A stretch of DNA of 64,000 nt. It comes from Deltaproteobacteria bacterium. GTDB lineage: Bacteria > Bdellovibrionota > JACOXK01. Both the position numbers and the translations under genes were made by a program. Below the pieces are notes generated by a model. The model did no database searches and was not told the DNA's origin. It was given only the letters and a program-made list of their open reading frames with translations. Location: assembly GCA_016186995.1 (NCBI GenBank), contig JACPKQ010000010.1, forward strand, positions 41,245 through 105,244, written 5' to 3'. The number at the start of each line of letters is the position of its first letter. Position 1 is the first letter of the stretch. This document shows, in pieces, positions 9,012 to 18,800 of this stretch.

Positions 9012-10808
9012 TTATTCGACTGTAACACTTTTTGCAAGGTTTCGAGGTTGATCCACATCTGTGCCCTTAAATCGTGCCATGTAATAGGCGAAAAGTTGAA
9101 TGGGAATAGAATAAAGAAAAGGATTAATATGCCATTGTGCCAGAGGCAAGATAATATTATCGTCTGCAATTTTAATAGGCTTTTGTGAGATAGCAATCAC
9201 GATACCTTCTCTCGCTTTTACTTCTTCAACGTTACTCATCATTTTTTCAAAAATACTATCATTTTGAAGAAGTGCTATAACAGGCAGCTCTTGATCTACA
9301 AGGGCAATAGGTCCATGTTTCATTTCTCCTGCAGGATAACCATGGGCTTGAATATAGGCAATTTCTTTAAGTTTTAGTGCCCCCTCTAATGCTATAGGAT
9401 AAAGAATGTCTCTTCCCATATAAAGTGCTGCCAGTTTTTGATAATATTTAGAAGCAATATTCTTAATTTTTTCAGCTTGGGAGAGAACCTGTTCCATGTA
9501 GGAAGGAATTTTTGTAAGTTCTAAAATCTCTTTTGAAACATTTTTATTTTTTTGGGCTAAATAAAGAGAAAGTAAATTAAAAATAAGAATTTGTGTTGTA
9601 AAAGCTTTTGTTGAGGCAACGCCAATTTCTGGGCCAGCCTCTGTGTAAATAATCTGATCTGCAGCTCTTGCTATAGAACTTTCCTTGGCGTTGCAAATAG
9701 CAAGAGTTTTAATTCCACGCTCTTTGGCTAATTGGAGAGCTGCAAGGCTATCAGCTGTTTCACCTGATTGTGAAGTAACAATGAGAAGATCATTTTCTTT
9801 AAGAATAGGATTTCGATATCGAAACTCGGAAGCTAAATCGATTTCAGCTCGAATATTCGCAAATTTTTCTAAGAGATATTTTCCTATAAGAGAAGCATGC
9901 CAAGCAGTTCCACATGCAATAAGATAAATAGTTTGAACATTATTAAAAAAAGCTTCTTCTAAAGGAAGAAGGACTTTATCGTGATTTTCTGAGAGATTTC
10001 CAGAAAGGGTGTGAATAATAGCTTGAGGTTGTTCGTAAATTTCTTTTAGCATGAAATGTTCAAACCCAGCTTTTTCTATCGTTTGGGCTGACCATGTAAT
10101 TGTTGTTATTTTTTTTGAGATGTGCTCCCCCTTCATATTTTGAAACTCAACACGATGTGGGGTTAAGATAGCAGTTTCATAATCATCCAGATAAGCGACT
10201 TGTTTTGTAAAAGAAAGAAGTGCTGGAATATCTGAAGCAAGAAAATATTCTTTTTTGCCAATACCAATAACAAGAGGAGAAGCTTTTTTAGCTGCAACAA
10301 GTTTTTCAGGCTCAAGCTCATTCATAACGACAATAGCATAAGAGCCTTGCAACTTCCGTAAAGCTTTTTGAACAGATTCTTCTAGAGTTTTAGATTTTTC
10401 AGATTCTTTTTTAATAAGGCATGCTATAACTTCCGTATCTGTTTCTGACTGAAATGTATAGCCCTGAGCACGCAATTCTTTTTTAAGTTCTATGTAGTTT
10501 TCGATAATACCATTATGAACAACAGTAATATTTCCTACTTGATGTGGGTGGGCATTAATAGTTGAGGGTTTTCCGTGTGTAGCCCAACGTGTATGACCCA
10601 GCGCTATCGTGCTTTTGATGCTGACGTTTTTAATTTGGTTTTCAAGTTGTGCAACTTTACCCTTACACTTTTCAATATGAGTTTTTCCATTTTCAAGCCA
10701 GGCAACACCAGCTGAATCATATCCTCTGTATTCAAGGTGTTTTAAACCCGTGAGAAGCACTTCCTTGGGATCGCGAAAAGTACCAATATAACCAACAATG
10801 CCACACAT
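9012..10808 (-). CDS. glmS: Glucosamine-6-phosphate synthase (glutamine:fructose-6-phosphate transaminase)
   Basis: 598 residues. It converts fructose-6-phosphate and glutamine to glucosamine-6-phosphate, the first step toward UDP-GlcNAc. The Ntn-hydrolase glutaminase domain starts MCGIVGYIG with catalytic Cys2 and includes EYRGYDSAG and GHTRWATHG. Two SIS domains follow with TSQSGETADS and the C-terminal tail DQPRNLAKSVTVE. It lies 3 nt after glmU, which uses the downstream intermediate, so the pair forms one metabolic unit. I see no glmS ribozyme-like leader, as expected with so short a spacer. Confidence 0.98.
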   Translation of the reverse strand: MCGIVGYIGTFRDPKEVLLTGLKHLEYRGYDSAGVAWLENGKTHIEKCKGKVAQLENQIKNVSIKSTIALGHTRWATHGKPSTINAHPHQVGNITVVHNGIIENYIELKKELRAQGYTFQSETDTEVIACLIKKESEKSKTLEESVQKALRKLQGSYAIVVMNELEPEKLVAAKKASPLVIGIGKKEYFLASDIPALLSFTKQVAYLDDYETAILTPHRVEFQNMKGEHISKKITTITWSAQTIEKAGFEHFMLKEIYEQPQAIIHTLSGNLSENHDKVLLPLEEAFFNNVQTIYLIACGTAWHASLIGKYLLEKFANIRAEIDLASEFRYRNPILKENDLLIVTSQSGETADSLAALQLAKERGIKTLAICNAKESSIARAADQIIYTEAGPEIGVASTKAFTTQILIFNLLSLYLAQKNKNVSKEILELTKIPSYMEQVLSQAEKIKNIASKYYQKLAALYMGRDILYPIALEGALKLKEIAYIQAHGYPAGEMKHGPIALVDQELPVIALLQNDSIFEKMMSNVEEVKAREGIVIAISQKPIKIADDNIILPLAQWHINPFLYSIPIQLFAYYMARFKGTDVDQPRNLAKSVTVE

Positions 10809-10811
10809 AAA

Positions 10812-12203
10812 TTATTTTTTTTGAAAACCTTTTATTTTCTTAAGTGTTTTGGCGTAGCCTTTAATATTCGTTTGTCGAGTGCGGGCAATAGCTAAATCAT
10901 TTTCTGGGACATTTTTTGTAATAGTAGAGCCTGATCCAACGTAAGCATTTTTCCCAATCTTAACTGGAGCTACAAGTTGAACGTCGCTTCCTATAAAAGC
11001 ACCGTCACTGACTGTGGATTTATGTTTTTGAAAACCATCATAATTGCAGGTGATCACACCACAACCAATATTAACATGCGCGCCGATATGAGCATCACCA
11101 AGATAGGATAAATGGTTTGCTTTAGAGTTTTTACCTAATGTCGTTTTTTTAAGTTCAACAAAATTTCCAACTCGAGCATTTTCTTCAACAATTGAAAGAG
11201 GTCTTAAATGAGCCATGGGCCCAACTGTTACATTCTTTTTAAGGGTACTTTCTTCAATGACACTGCTTTGTTTAATATGACACCCCTCTCCAATTTCTGA
11301 GTTTTCTATAAAACAGTGACTTTCAACAATAGTATTTTTAGAAATTTTTGATTTCCCTTTAAGATGCGTATTTGGATGAATAGTAACATCGTTTTCAATC
11401 TCAACATCATTATCAATATAAATATTTTCTGAGTTAATAAGAGTAACCCCATTTAGCATGTGTTTTTCATTAATATTTTTTTGAATTTGAGAACGAATGA
11501 GTTCTAAGTCTTTTCTGTCATTAACCCCAAAGATCTCTAAGTTGTTTGAAGTTTTATAAACATAAGCTTCTTCAGAAAAAGATACTAAATCTGTTAAATA
11601 GAATTCATTTTTTTTATTTTTATTACTAATATTTTTAATGGCGTGTTTTAGAAATGAAGATTTGACACAATAAATACCAGCATTAACTTCTTTAATGTGT
11701 TTTTCTTCAATTGAAGCATCTTTTTCCTCTACTATTTTGAAAACCTTATTGTGACCTGTTCGTATAATTCTTCCATAAGCGGGAGGTGTTTTAAACTCAG
11801 CTGAAATAAGAGAAATGTCTGCTCGGTTTTCCTCATGAAAAGAAATAAGTTTTTCAAGCGTTTCGTGGCGCAACAAAGGGGCATCGCCATTAATAATAAG
11901 TATATCATTTTCTCCTTTAAACTTAGCTAAGCCTGCTTTAACAGCATCAGCTGTTCCAAGTGCTTTTTTTTGAGGAGCAAAAATAATATTTTTAAAATAT
12001 TTTTTAATAGAAGATTGAAGCTCTTCTTTTTTGTGCCCGACAACAACAATAATTTTATGAATGCCTGCGTCTTGTAAAGCTTTCAAAGGATAAAAAATAA
12101 GAGGCCGCCCACAAACTTCATGAAGCGTTTTTTGTTTTTCAGATTTCATGCGCGTGGAAAGTCCAGCCGCAAGCACAAAAGCCGTAAGTTGTTTTCTTGG
12201 CAT
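10812..12203 (-). CDS. glmU: Bifunctional GlcNAc-1-P uridyltransferase / GlcN-1-P acetyltransferase
   Basis: 463 residues. The N-terminal uridyltransferase domain has LAAGLSTRMKS and KTLHEVCGRP (residues 11-35). The C-terminal left-handed beta-helix of hexapeptide repeats has NHLSYLGDAHIG and CNYDG, containing the acetyltransferase histidine. It makes UDP-GlcNAc for peptidoglycan and LPS. No Shine-Dalgarno sequence precedes the ATG. A TTGACG-N17-TAATCT promoter lies in the 44-nt gap after ssb, with its -10 ending 9 nt before the ATG, so the mRNA probably begins at or within about two nt of the start codon. glmS follows by 3 nt. Confidence 0.98.
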   Translation of the reverse strand: MPRKQLTAFVLAAGLSTRMKSEKQKTLHEVCGRPLIFYPLKALQDAGIHKIIVVVGHKKEELQSSIKKYFKNIIFAPQKKALGTADAVKAGLAKFKGENDILIINGDAPLLRHETLEKLISFHEENRADISLISAEFKTPPAYGRIIRTGHNKVFKIVEEKDASIEEKHIKEVNAGIYCVKSSFLKHAIKNISNKNKKNEFYLTDLVSFSEEAYVYKTSNNLEIFGVNDRKDLELIRSQIQKNINEKHMLNGVTLINSENIYIDNDVEIENDVTIHPNTHLKGKSKISKNTIVESHCFIENSEIGEGCHIKQSSVIEESTLKKNVTVGPMAHLRPLSIVEENARVGNFVELKKTTLGKNSKANHLSYLGDAHIGAHVNIGCGVITCNYDGFQKHKSTVSDGAFIGSDVQLVAPVKIGKNAYVGSGSTITKNVPENDLAIARTRQTNIKGYAKTLKKIKGFQKK

Positions 12204-12212
12204 AGGGGAGAA

Positions 12213-12241
12213 AGATTAACGAGTTCTTATACTTACGTCAA
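12213..12241 (-). promoter_or_regulatory. sigma70-type promoter of glmU, near-leaderless
   Basis: On the minus strand, TTGACG (12236-12241), a 17-bp spacer and TAATCT (12213-12218). The -10 ends 9 nt before the glmU ATG, so a typical start site leaves a leader of 0-3 nt. It lies between ssb and glmU, giving glmU its own promoter. The -10 is a weak match. Confidence 0.6.
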
Positions 12242-12247
12242 TGTCCT

Positions 12248-12703
12248 CTAGAAAGGAATGTCATCATCTGTGGCGCCAAAAGAAGGCTCTGGATTTTTGT
12301 CAAAAACGGAAGCCGCTGTTGTCGTGGCATCATCTTGCATATCAGCATGAGGAGATTTTCCGTTTTCTCCGGAGCCCTTTCCAAGAAACTGCACTGTTTG
12401 TCCCACAACTTCTGTTGTGTAGCGTTTCTGCCCTTCTTTATCTTCCCAAGAACGAGTTTGTATACGTCCTTCAAGGTAAACTTGGCGCCCCTTGCTTAAA
12501 TACTGTCCGCAAAGTTCTCCGAGCTTTCCCCACACAACAACTCGATGCCATTCTGTGCGTTCTTGTCGCTCACCTTCTTGGGTTGCCCAGCTTTCACTTG
12601 TTGCAATACTAAAACGAGCCATTGCTTTGCCATTTTTAGTATAGCGAACTTCTGGGTCTCCACCGAGATGACCTAATAGAATAACTTTATTAACTCCGCT
12701 CAT
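12248..12703 (-). CDS. ssb: Single-stranded DNA-binding protein
   Basis: 151 residues from the ATG at 12703 ([20 protein letters not shown]). The OB fold covers about residues 4-110, with [12 protein letters not shown] and [14 protein letters not shown] flexible tail ends in the acidic tip DDDIPF that recruits repair and replication partners. Two in-frame ATGs further upstream (12715, 12712) are unlikely starts, because the first overlaps and the second lies inside a TATGAT -10 box. The start at 12703 is also where SSB homology begins. No Shine-Dalgarno sequence is seen, consistent with a leaderless message. It heads the block that continues with glmU. Confidence 0.97.
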   Translation of the reverse strand: MSGVNKVILLGHLGGDPEVRYTKNGKAMARFSIATSESWATQEGERQERTEWHRVVVWGKLGELCGQYLSKGRQVYLEGRIQTRSWEDKEGQKRYTTEVVGQTVQFLGKGSGENGKSPHADMQDDATTTAASVFDKNPEPSFGATDDDIPF

Positions 12704-12710
12704 GAAGCCC

Positions 12711-12740
12711 ATCATAGGAGGAAGCTTTCTCGATCGTCAA
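12711..12740 (-). promoter_or_regulatory. sigma70-type promoter of ssb, leaderless
   Basis: On the minus strand, TTGACG (12735-12740), an 18-bp spacer and TATGAT (12711-12716). The -10 ends 7 nt before the ATG at 12703, which would place transcription initiation at or next to the start codon. This promoter decides against the upstream ATGs. Confidence 0.7.
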
Positions 12741-12773
12741 GCGCTTTTATTAAAGCATGTTAAAAAGGTGGCC

Positions 12774-12802
12774 TGGACAATAAAGGCGCTTAAAACTATA
12801 GT
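12774..12802 (+). promoter_or_regulatory. sigma70-type promoter of the TPR-aroQ-accBC unit, leaderless
   Basis: TGGACA (12774-12779), a 17-bp spacer and TATAGT (12797-12802), with the ATG at 12809 only 6 nt after the -10. It is arranged divergently from the ssb promoter in the same 105-bp gap. No Shine-Dalgarno sequence precedes the ATG. Confidence 0.75.
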
Positions 12803-12808
12803 GTTTGT

Positions 12809-13579
12809 ATGGGGTCCCCACGATTTAAAGAACTTGATGTCCTTTTAAAAGTGTATAGAAAAAATCCTCAGTCAAAAATTTTTGCGCCCATTGCAGAAAT
12901 GTATCGAAAAAACGGATTAGTGGATGAGGCAAAAGCATTGTGTGAACGAGGACTTTCTTTTCACCCAGATTATGTGGCAGGCAAAATGGCTCATGCAGCG
13001 GCTCTTGTGGATAACGGAGAGCTTAAAGAAGCTCTTTCAGTGCTTCAAGAAGTTATTGTTGAAAGACCACACAGTATTTTAGCCCACACACTTCTTATAA
13101 AAATATATACTAAGTTGAGTTTAGAAGAGAAATTACAGGAAACAGAAGAACATCTTTCAAAAATCAACCCTTATTTTTCAAAATTAATAAAAACAGAAAA
13201 ACCTCAAAAAACAAAAACCACAACGAGAACTGCAAGTATTGAAGGCTTTCAAGTTCAATCTATTCATAATATTTTTTCTTCTGCAGAACCCCACGAAAAA
13301 GTATTAGCTCCTACACAAGGAGATAAAAAATATTATACTCTTTCATTAGCGCAAATCTATGAGAAGCAAGGTCATTTTGATAAAGCACTTTATATTTATG
13401 AAGATCTTTGTAATCTTTATCCAGACAAGGAAGACTTTTTTCATAAAAAAGAAAGTTTAAAACAACAGCTAAAAAAACAAACCATTATTCCAAATCCTCC
13501 TTCTGAAGACGAAAGAGCCTCTGAAAGAGCTGTAGCGCTCCAAAACATACTCAAAAATATTAAGGATGTTAAACCCTGA
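12809..13579 (+). CDS. Tetratricopeptide repeat protein
   Basis: 256 residues with no signal peptide. TPR-like helices occur near residues 20-130 (MYRKNGLVDEAKALCERG, ALSVLQEVIVERP) and again near 170-210 (LAQIYEKQGHFDKALYIYE). The two blocks are joined by a lysine- and threonine-rich linker. It is a soluble protein-interaction scaffold of unknown partner. It is the first gene of a unit running into aroQ, accB and accC, an arrangement I associate with delta-type genomes. The ATG sits 6 nt behind a -10 box, so translation is likely leaderless. The TPR call is firm; no specific function can be given. Confidence 0.85.
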   Translation: MGSPRFKELDVLLKVYRKNPQSKIFAPIAEMYRKNGLVDEAKALCERGLSFHPDYVAGKMAHAAALVDNGELKEALSVLQEVIVERPHSILAHTLLIKIYTKLSLEEKLQETEEHLSKINPYFSKLIKTEKPQKTKTTTRTASIEGFQVQSIHNIFSSAEPHEKVLAPTQGDKKYYTLSLAQIYEKQGHFDKALYIYEDLCNLYPDKEDFFHKKESLKQQLKKQTIIPNPPSEDERASERAVALQNILKNIKDVKP

Positions 13580-13588
13580 GGTAAGTTT

Positions 13589-14041
13589 GTGATTAAGCTT
13601 TTAGTAGTACATGGACCCAATCTCAATCTTTTGGGACAAAGACAAAAAGATATTTATGGAGATAAGTCCCTTATTTTTATCAATGAAAAAATAAAAGAAG
13701 AGGCTTTAAAAAAAGATGTGCTTCTTGATATTTTTCAGAGCAACTCTGAAGGAAAAATGATCGATTTTATTCAAGAAAAAAAAGTGGAAAGTAGTGGCAT
13801 GATTATTAATCCAGGCGGCTATTCACACACAAGTGTTGCTCTTTATGATGCACTTTTGGCTTATGAAAAACCAGTTATAGAAGTTCATTTAAGTAATCCA
13901 CTCAAACGCGAGACCTTTCGGGAGCCTTTGTTGACTGCGAAAGCGTGTTGTGGTGTTATCCTTGGCTTTGGATGGAGATCCTATATTGTGGGTCTTCATG
14001 AGGTTATAGAGCTTATGAGAAAGGCAAGAAAAAATGGTTAA
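13589..14041 (+). CDS. aroQ: Type II 3-dehydroquinate dehydratase
   Basis: 150 residues, the normal size for the dodecameric type II enzyme of the shikimate pathway. Motifs are [11 protein letters not shown] (residues 8-18, just before the active-site tyrosine in DIYG), [30 protein letters not shown] with the catalytic histidine, and EVHLSNP. It starts with GTG at 13589 behind a GAGGT Shine-Dalgarno sequence, 9 nt after the TPR gene. Its last 8 nt overlap the accB start, implying translational coupling. It dehydrates 3-dehydroquinate to 3-dehydroshikimate in the cytoplasm. Confidence 0.97.
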   Translation: MIKLLVVHGPNLNLLGQRQKDIYGDKSLIFINEKIKEEALKKDVLLDIFQSNSEGKMIDFIQEKKVESSGMIINPGGYSHTSVALYDALLAYEKPVIEVHLSNPLKRETFREPLLTAKACCGVILGFGWRSYIVGLHEVIELMRKARKNG

Positions 14042-14513
14042 TATTAAACACTTAAAACAGCTTCTCAATCTTCTTCAAGGCACAGACATTTCAGAGCTTG
14101 AGATAGAAGAAAACGGAGAAAAAATTAAAATAAAAAGAGGTTTTTCAGAAGAGAAACCCTCTGTTTGTTATAGTGAACGCCCCTTGAATATTCAAAAGGA
14201 AACGCAAACTCAAAACAGCACTCAAGAGTTCAAGTTAAATTCAGAGAAAAATGGAGAAATAAAAAAAGATTTAGATATTAAATCTCCGTTTGTGGGTACT
14301 TTTTATAGAGCTAACTCTCCCGAGAATGCTCCTTATGTTGAAGAAGGTTCTATTGTTAAAAAAGGAGATGTTCTTTGTATTGTAGAAGCTATGAAACTCA
14401 TGAATGAAATTGAATCAGAGCTTGATGGTAAAGTAACTGCTGTTCTTGTGGACAACGGAAATCCTGTAGAATATGGGCAAAGTTTGTTTCATGTTCGACC
14501 CCTTGAAAACTAA
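14034..14513 (+). CDS. accB: Biotin carboxyl carrier protein of acetyl-CoA carboxylase
   Basis: 159 residues. The N-terminal helical region ([20 protein letters not shown]) and a variable, glutamine- and lysine-rich linker precede the biotinyl domain of about residues 80-159. The motif [11 protein letters not shown] places the biotinylated lysine at residue 121. It carries the carboxyl group between AccC and AccA/AccD in the first step of fatty acid synthesis. Its start overlaps aroQ by 8 nt, and its stop overlaps the accC start by one nt (TAATG), so the three are tightly coupled. accA and accD are not in this window. Confidence 0.98.
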   Translation: MVNIKHLKQLLNLLQGTDISELEIEENGEKIKIKRGFSEEKPSVCYSERPLNIQKETQTQNSTQEFKLNSEKNGEIKKDLDIKSPFVGTFYRANSPENAPYVEEGSIVKKGDVLCIVEAMKLMNEIESELDGKVTAVLVDNGNPVEYGQSLFHVRPLEN

Positions 14514-15856
14514 TGTATAAAAAAATTCTTATTGCGAATCGTGGCGAAATTGCACTTCGGGTTATTAGAGCCTGTCGGCAGTTAGGCATTAAAACAGTTG
14601 CTATTCATTCTGTGGCTGATCAAGCCTCTTTGCATGTTAAATTAGCTGATGAAAGTGTGTGTGTAGGGCCTGCCGAGGTTTCTAAAAGTTATCTTCATGT
14701 TCCTTCAATTCTTTCTGCTGCTGAGGTAACAGGGAGCGATGCTATTCATCCAGGCTATGGTTTTTTGGCTGAAAACCATGAGTTTGCAGAAAGGTGTGAA
14801 CAATGTGGAGTTCGTTTTATTGGGCCCACACCTAAGAATATAGAGCTTATGGGAAACAAGATTAAAGCAAAGCAGTTGGTAGAGGAACTTGATATTCCCA
14901 CTATTCCCGGAAGCACTACCAAGATGAAATCTGAAAAGGAAGCTGTCTTGGTTGCAAATGAACTAGGCTACCCCATTCTCCTTAAGGCAGCGCTGGGTGG
15001 TGGTGGGCGTGGTATGAGAGTGATTCATAATGAAAACGAACTTAAAAAATCTTTGTCACTAGTTCGAAATGAAGTTCTTGCTCATTTTGGAAATCCGGAC
15101 ATTTATATTGAGAAATATCTTGAAGGCCCTCGTCACATAGAAGTTCAAATTGTGGCTGACCAACATGGGACTGTTCTTCATTTGGGAGAACGCGAGTGTT
15201 CTTTACAAAGAAATTATCAAAAAATTTTAGAAGAAGCCCCTTGTGCTTTTTTAGATCAAGGAATAAGAGAAAAAATTTTGAGAGACGCTGTGAGAATTGC
15301 TTCTACCATTCAATATAAAAATGTTGGAACTATTGAATTTTTGGTTTCAGGACAAGATTACTATTTTATTGAAATGAACACCCGTATCCAAGTAGAACAC
15401 CCGGTTACAGAAATGGTAACGGGCATTGATCTTATAAAAACACAGATTCAGGTTTCTTTGGGCGAAGCGTTGTCTTGGAAGCAAGAAGATATCCATTTTA
15501 ATGGACACTCTATGGAGTGTCGTATTAATGCTGAAGATCCGGAAACAATGATGCCATTTCCAGGAGAAATAAAAGACTATCATGTTCCAGGGGGCATTGG
15601 AGTAAGAGTTGATGCAGCTTTATATGATGGGTGTTCTATTTTACCTTATTATGATTCTTTAATAGCCAAACTCATTGTTCATGGGGATAATAGGGCTGAA
15701 GTAATTAACAAGATGAAACATGCTTTGAATGAGTATATTATTGGAGGTATTAAAACAAACATCCCTCTATTTAAAAAAATACTGGAAAACCCAAGTTTTA
15801 TTGGTGGAGAAGTGAACACCTCCTTTTTAAAAAGGTTTTTACAAAAAACAACCTAA
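14513..15856 (+). CDS. accC: Acetyl-CoA carboxylase, biotin carboxylase subunit
   Basis: 447 residues, standard length. The sequence opens with KKILIANRGEIALRVIRACR, the biotin carboxylase N-terminal domain. The ATP-grasp domain has KAALGGGGRGMRV as the glycine-rich loop and EMNTRIQVEHPVTEMVTG as the metal- and bicarbonate-site region. The C-terminal domain includes ECRINAEDP and PYYDSLIAKLIVHG. It carboxylates the biotin on AccB using ATP and bicarbonate. The start codon overlaps the accB stop. Twelve nt separate it from the following tamB-like gene, so transcription may continue into envelope biogenesis genes. Confidence 0.98.
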   Translation: MYKKILIANRGEIALRVIRACRQLGIKTVAIHSVADQASLHVKLADESVCVGPAEVSKSYLHVPSILSAAEVTGSDAIHPGYGFLAENHEFAERCEQCGVRFIGPTPKNIELMGNKIKAKQLVEELDIPTIPGSTTKMKSEKEAVLVANELGYPILLKAALGGGGRGMRVIHNENELKKSLSLVRNEVLAHFGNPDIYIEKYLEGPRHIEVQIVADQHGTVLHLGERECSLQRNYQKILEEAPCAFLDQGIREKILRDAVRIASTIQYKNVGTIEFLVSGQDYYFIEMNTRIQVEHPVTEMVTGIDLIKTQIQVSLGEALSWKQEDIHFNGHSMECRINAEDPETMMPFPGEIKDYHVPGGIGVRVDAALYDGCSILPYYDSLIAKLIVHGDNRAEVINKMKHALNEYIIGGIKTNIPLFKKILENPSFIGGEVNTSFLKRFLQKTT

Positions 15857-15868
15857 TTTTTTACTGTT

Positions 15869-18800
15869 ATGAAAAGAATCGTTAGCCTTTTTTTAGTGAT
15901 TCTTATTTTATCTTTTTCTAGTTTTGTTTATTTAACAAAACAGCCTTTTTTCCAGCAGTATTTGAAAAGACTTGTTTATGAATATGCCGAAAAAGAGTTT
16001 AAAAGAAAGATAGAATTTAAAACCCTTTCCATAGGGTTTTTGGGCCCTACCATTTATTCTGATGAGGTTTCTGTTTCTAAAAAAAACGAGAGTTTGTTTT
16101 TAAAAAGTATAAAGGCGCGAGTGAGTATTTTAGCCCTTTTAAAGGGGCAATTTAAAATTTCTTCTATTTATGGATATCAAGGAAAATTTCAATCTGTATT
16201 AGAGAATAACAAAGGTCAAGGAAAACCCCCAGATATTTTCGGTAGTTTTTTAATTCCAAAATTTGAATTTGAAAAAATAGATTTTGAAATAAAATCTCAA
16301 AATAGTGATGAAATTTTTATTTCAAACGCTTCTATCGAAGGAAATCAAAAATCTGAAGTTGTTTTCCTCAAATTAAATTTTCCCAAAATAAATTTTAAGT
16401 ATAAAAATCTAGAAAGAACTCATCTCTCCCTCAATGTGAGGGGAGATGTTTCCCCAAAACGGATTTATTTAAAGAATTTTTTGTTAAAAGAGAATAATAA
16501 CAAACTGAACTTAAGTGGATATTATCATTTTAATAAGAAACAAAAGCTTGATATTCAGTTTGATTCAAATTTCGATGTTAAAAGTCTTCACGATATTCTA
16601 CCCCAAGTTAAAATCTTGAGTGGGCATGGAAGATCTGTGGGAAGTCTTAAGGGGATATTAGATGCCCCTGTTCTTCAGTTTTCATCGCAGTTTGAAAGTA
16701 TTTTTGTAGGCCCCCAAGAACTTAAAGAAGCTCAATTTTCTTTTTTGTTAAAGGATAAAGTAATTCAAATTACAAATTTAGAATCCTATAAAACAGTTCG
16801 GGGGGGTGTAGAAATAAAACTGAGCGATCCTTTAAATGTCAGGGGAAGCCTTCACCTTTCCCAAACCCCCCTAGAAAATATTTATTATCTTAAGGAATTA
16901 GGTATTTTAGGTAAGGCAACCGGTCCTGTTAAATTTGTGATTGATGGAAATCAAAAATACCCTGCTTTTTTAGAGAGTGATCTTTTGGTGGAAGGTTTTC
17001 AAAGCCCAGTGGGGCAGGTTGTTGATATTCAAAACTTTCAACTCAGTGCCAAGTATTCTATTGGTGGAGAAGGGCTGTTAGTAGAAAGCGGAAAGATAAA
17101 CCGTGGTAAAACTGTATGGAAGATCAAAAAATCTCAAGTTGGTTTTGGGGCGCGCCCACTTCATTTTGAAATTACCTCGGAAAATTATAGATGGGCAGAT
17201 TTCCCCCTTTCTCCTATTAAAGAAAGTTTTGATGCCCAGGGTCATGTGCGCGTTTTATTTGAAGGAAAAACCAAAGATCTAAAAATAGAAAGTAGTTTTG
17301 ATCTTAATAATATTAAGTTTTTAGGACTTTCCTGTGAGGGACTTCAAAGCAAGATTTCTTTTAATAAGTCTATTCTTACAATTCTTGAAGCAAAAGCATT
17401 TCAAGAAGATTCTTTTTTAAGCCTTAATGGGCAATATGATTTTATAGAAAAAGAATTTAAAAATACAAAGATTCATTCAAACAAAGTTTCTGTAAAAGAT
17501 TTTATCCAGGCGGGTGTAGCTATTCCTTTTTCACTAGAGGGGCTTTTTGAAGTTGATCTTAATGTTCAAGGGTCTCTTACAAGAAAAAATATATTTTTGG
17601 AAGGAGAAATTAAAGGTAGAAACACAAGAATTTTAAAGGAAAGTTTTGAGAAGGTGTCTATTTCTTTTTCTCAAAAAAATGGGAAAACTTTTTTAAAGAA
17701 ATCTCAGTTTTCAAAAGGCGGAGGTGTTTTAAATATAAGTGGTGTTATTTTTGAAAACAATGAGTGTTTGTTAGATTTTAAAACAGAAAACTTTGTTTCT
17801 CAGTCTTTCGATTTTTTATCTCAGTATCCTTTTTTCATTTCTGCCCGCGTTGATTTTTTGGGAAGCTTAAGAGGAAACATTTTTAATCCCAAAGGAAAGG
17901 CAAAACTTCATTTTTCAAAATCAAATCTTAATGGAGAGGCTCTTAAAAACTCAACTTACGAAATGAGTTTAGAGAATAAAAGTCTCAATGTAAAAGGAGA
18001 AGTTTTTGAAGGAGAGGCCTCTTTAACATCTCAAATAAAACTTGATGCCCCCTATTTTTATAAGATACATTTACAAGGGAAAAACTTCAATTTTAAACCC
18101 TTTTACGGGCTTATCAGGGGTTTTGTAAGTGAAGGAGTGGGAATTATTGACGGAAGTATTTTAGCAGAGGGATCTTTGGAATCCCCATTGGTAAATACTT
18201 TAGAAGTTAAAATCAATAAATTTAAAATCAACCTCCCCGGATATTTTTTAGAATCTAAAACCCCTTTTCAAGTTTCTTATAAAAACAACGAGTTAGAGGT
18301 GGGTAAGGTTTATTTTTTTGGAACGGAAACAGAGTTTGTTTTTTCTGGCAAGAAAGATAAAAATGGAACGCTTGATTTTGACGGCAAAGGAGCCCTAAAC
18401 ATTGCCTTTCTCCCCCTCTTTGTAAAAGAAGTAGAAAGGGGAAGTGGACTTTTAAATGTTTCTTTTTCTCTTAAAGGATCTGCAGAAAACCCGCTTCTCT
18501 TGGGGTATGTGAGAACAGAAAATAGTTCTATAAGGTCAAGAACACTGAAACAAGGCATCAGTAATTTAAATTTAGATATAAAACTTCATAACCAAGAAAT
18601 TATTTTTGAAAAAGCTATCTTTGATCTGCCGAGAGGTAAGGCAAAGCTGGGTGGCAATGTTCTTCTTTCTAAAATAAGGGAACCAGAATTTAACATTTCT
18701 CTAGAATTAGAAAAAGGTCGGATTTCTTTTTTTGAAGATCTTTTTTCAACAATGAGTGGAACTTTATTTTTAGAAGGAAAATCGCCTTTTCTTATAAGAG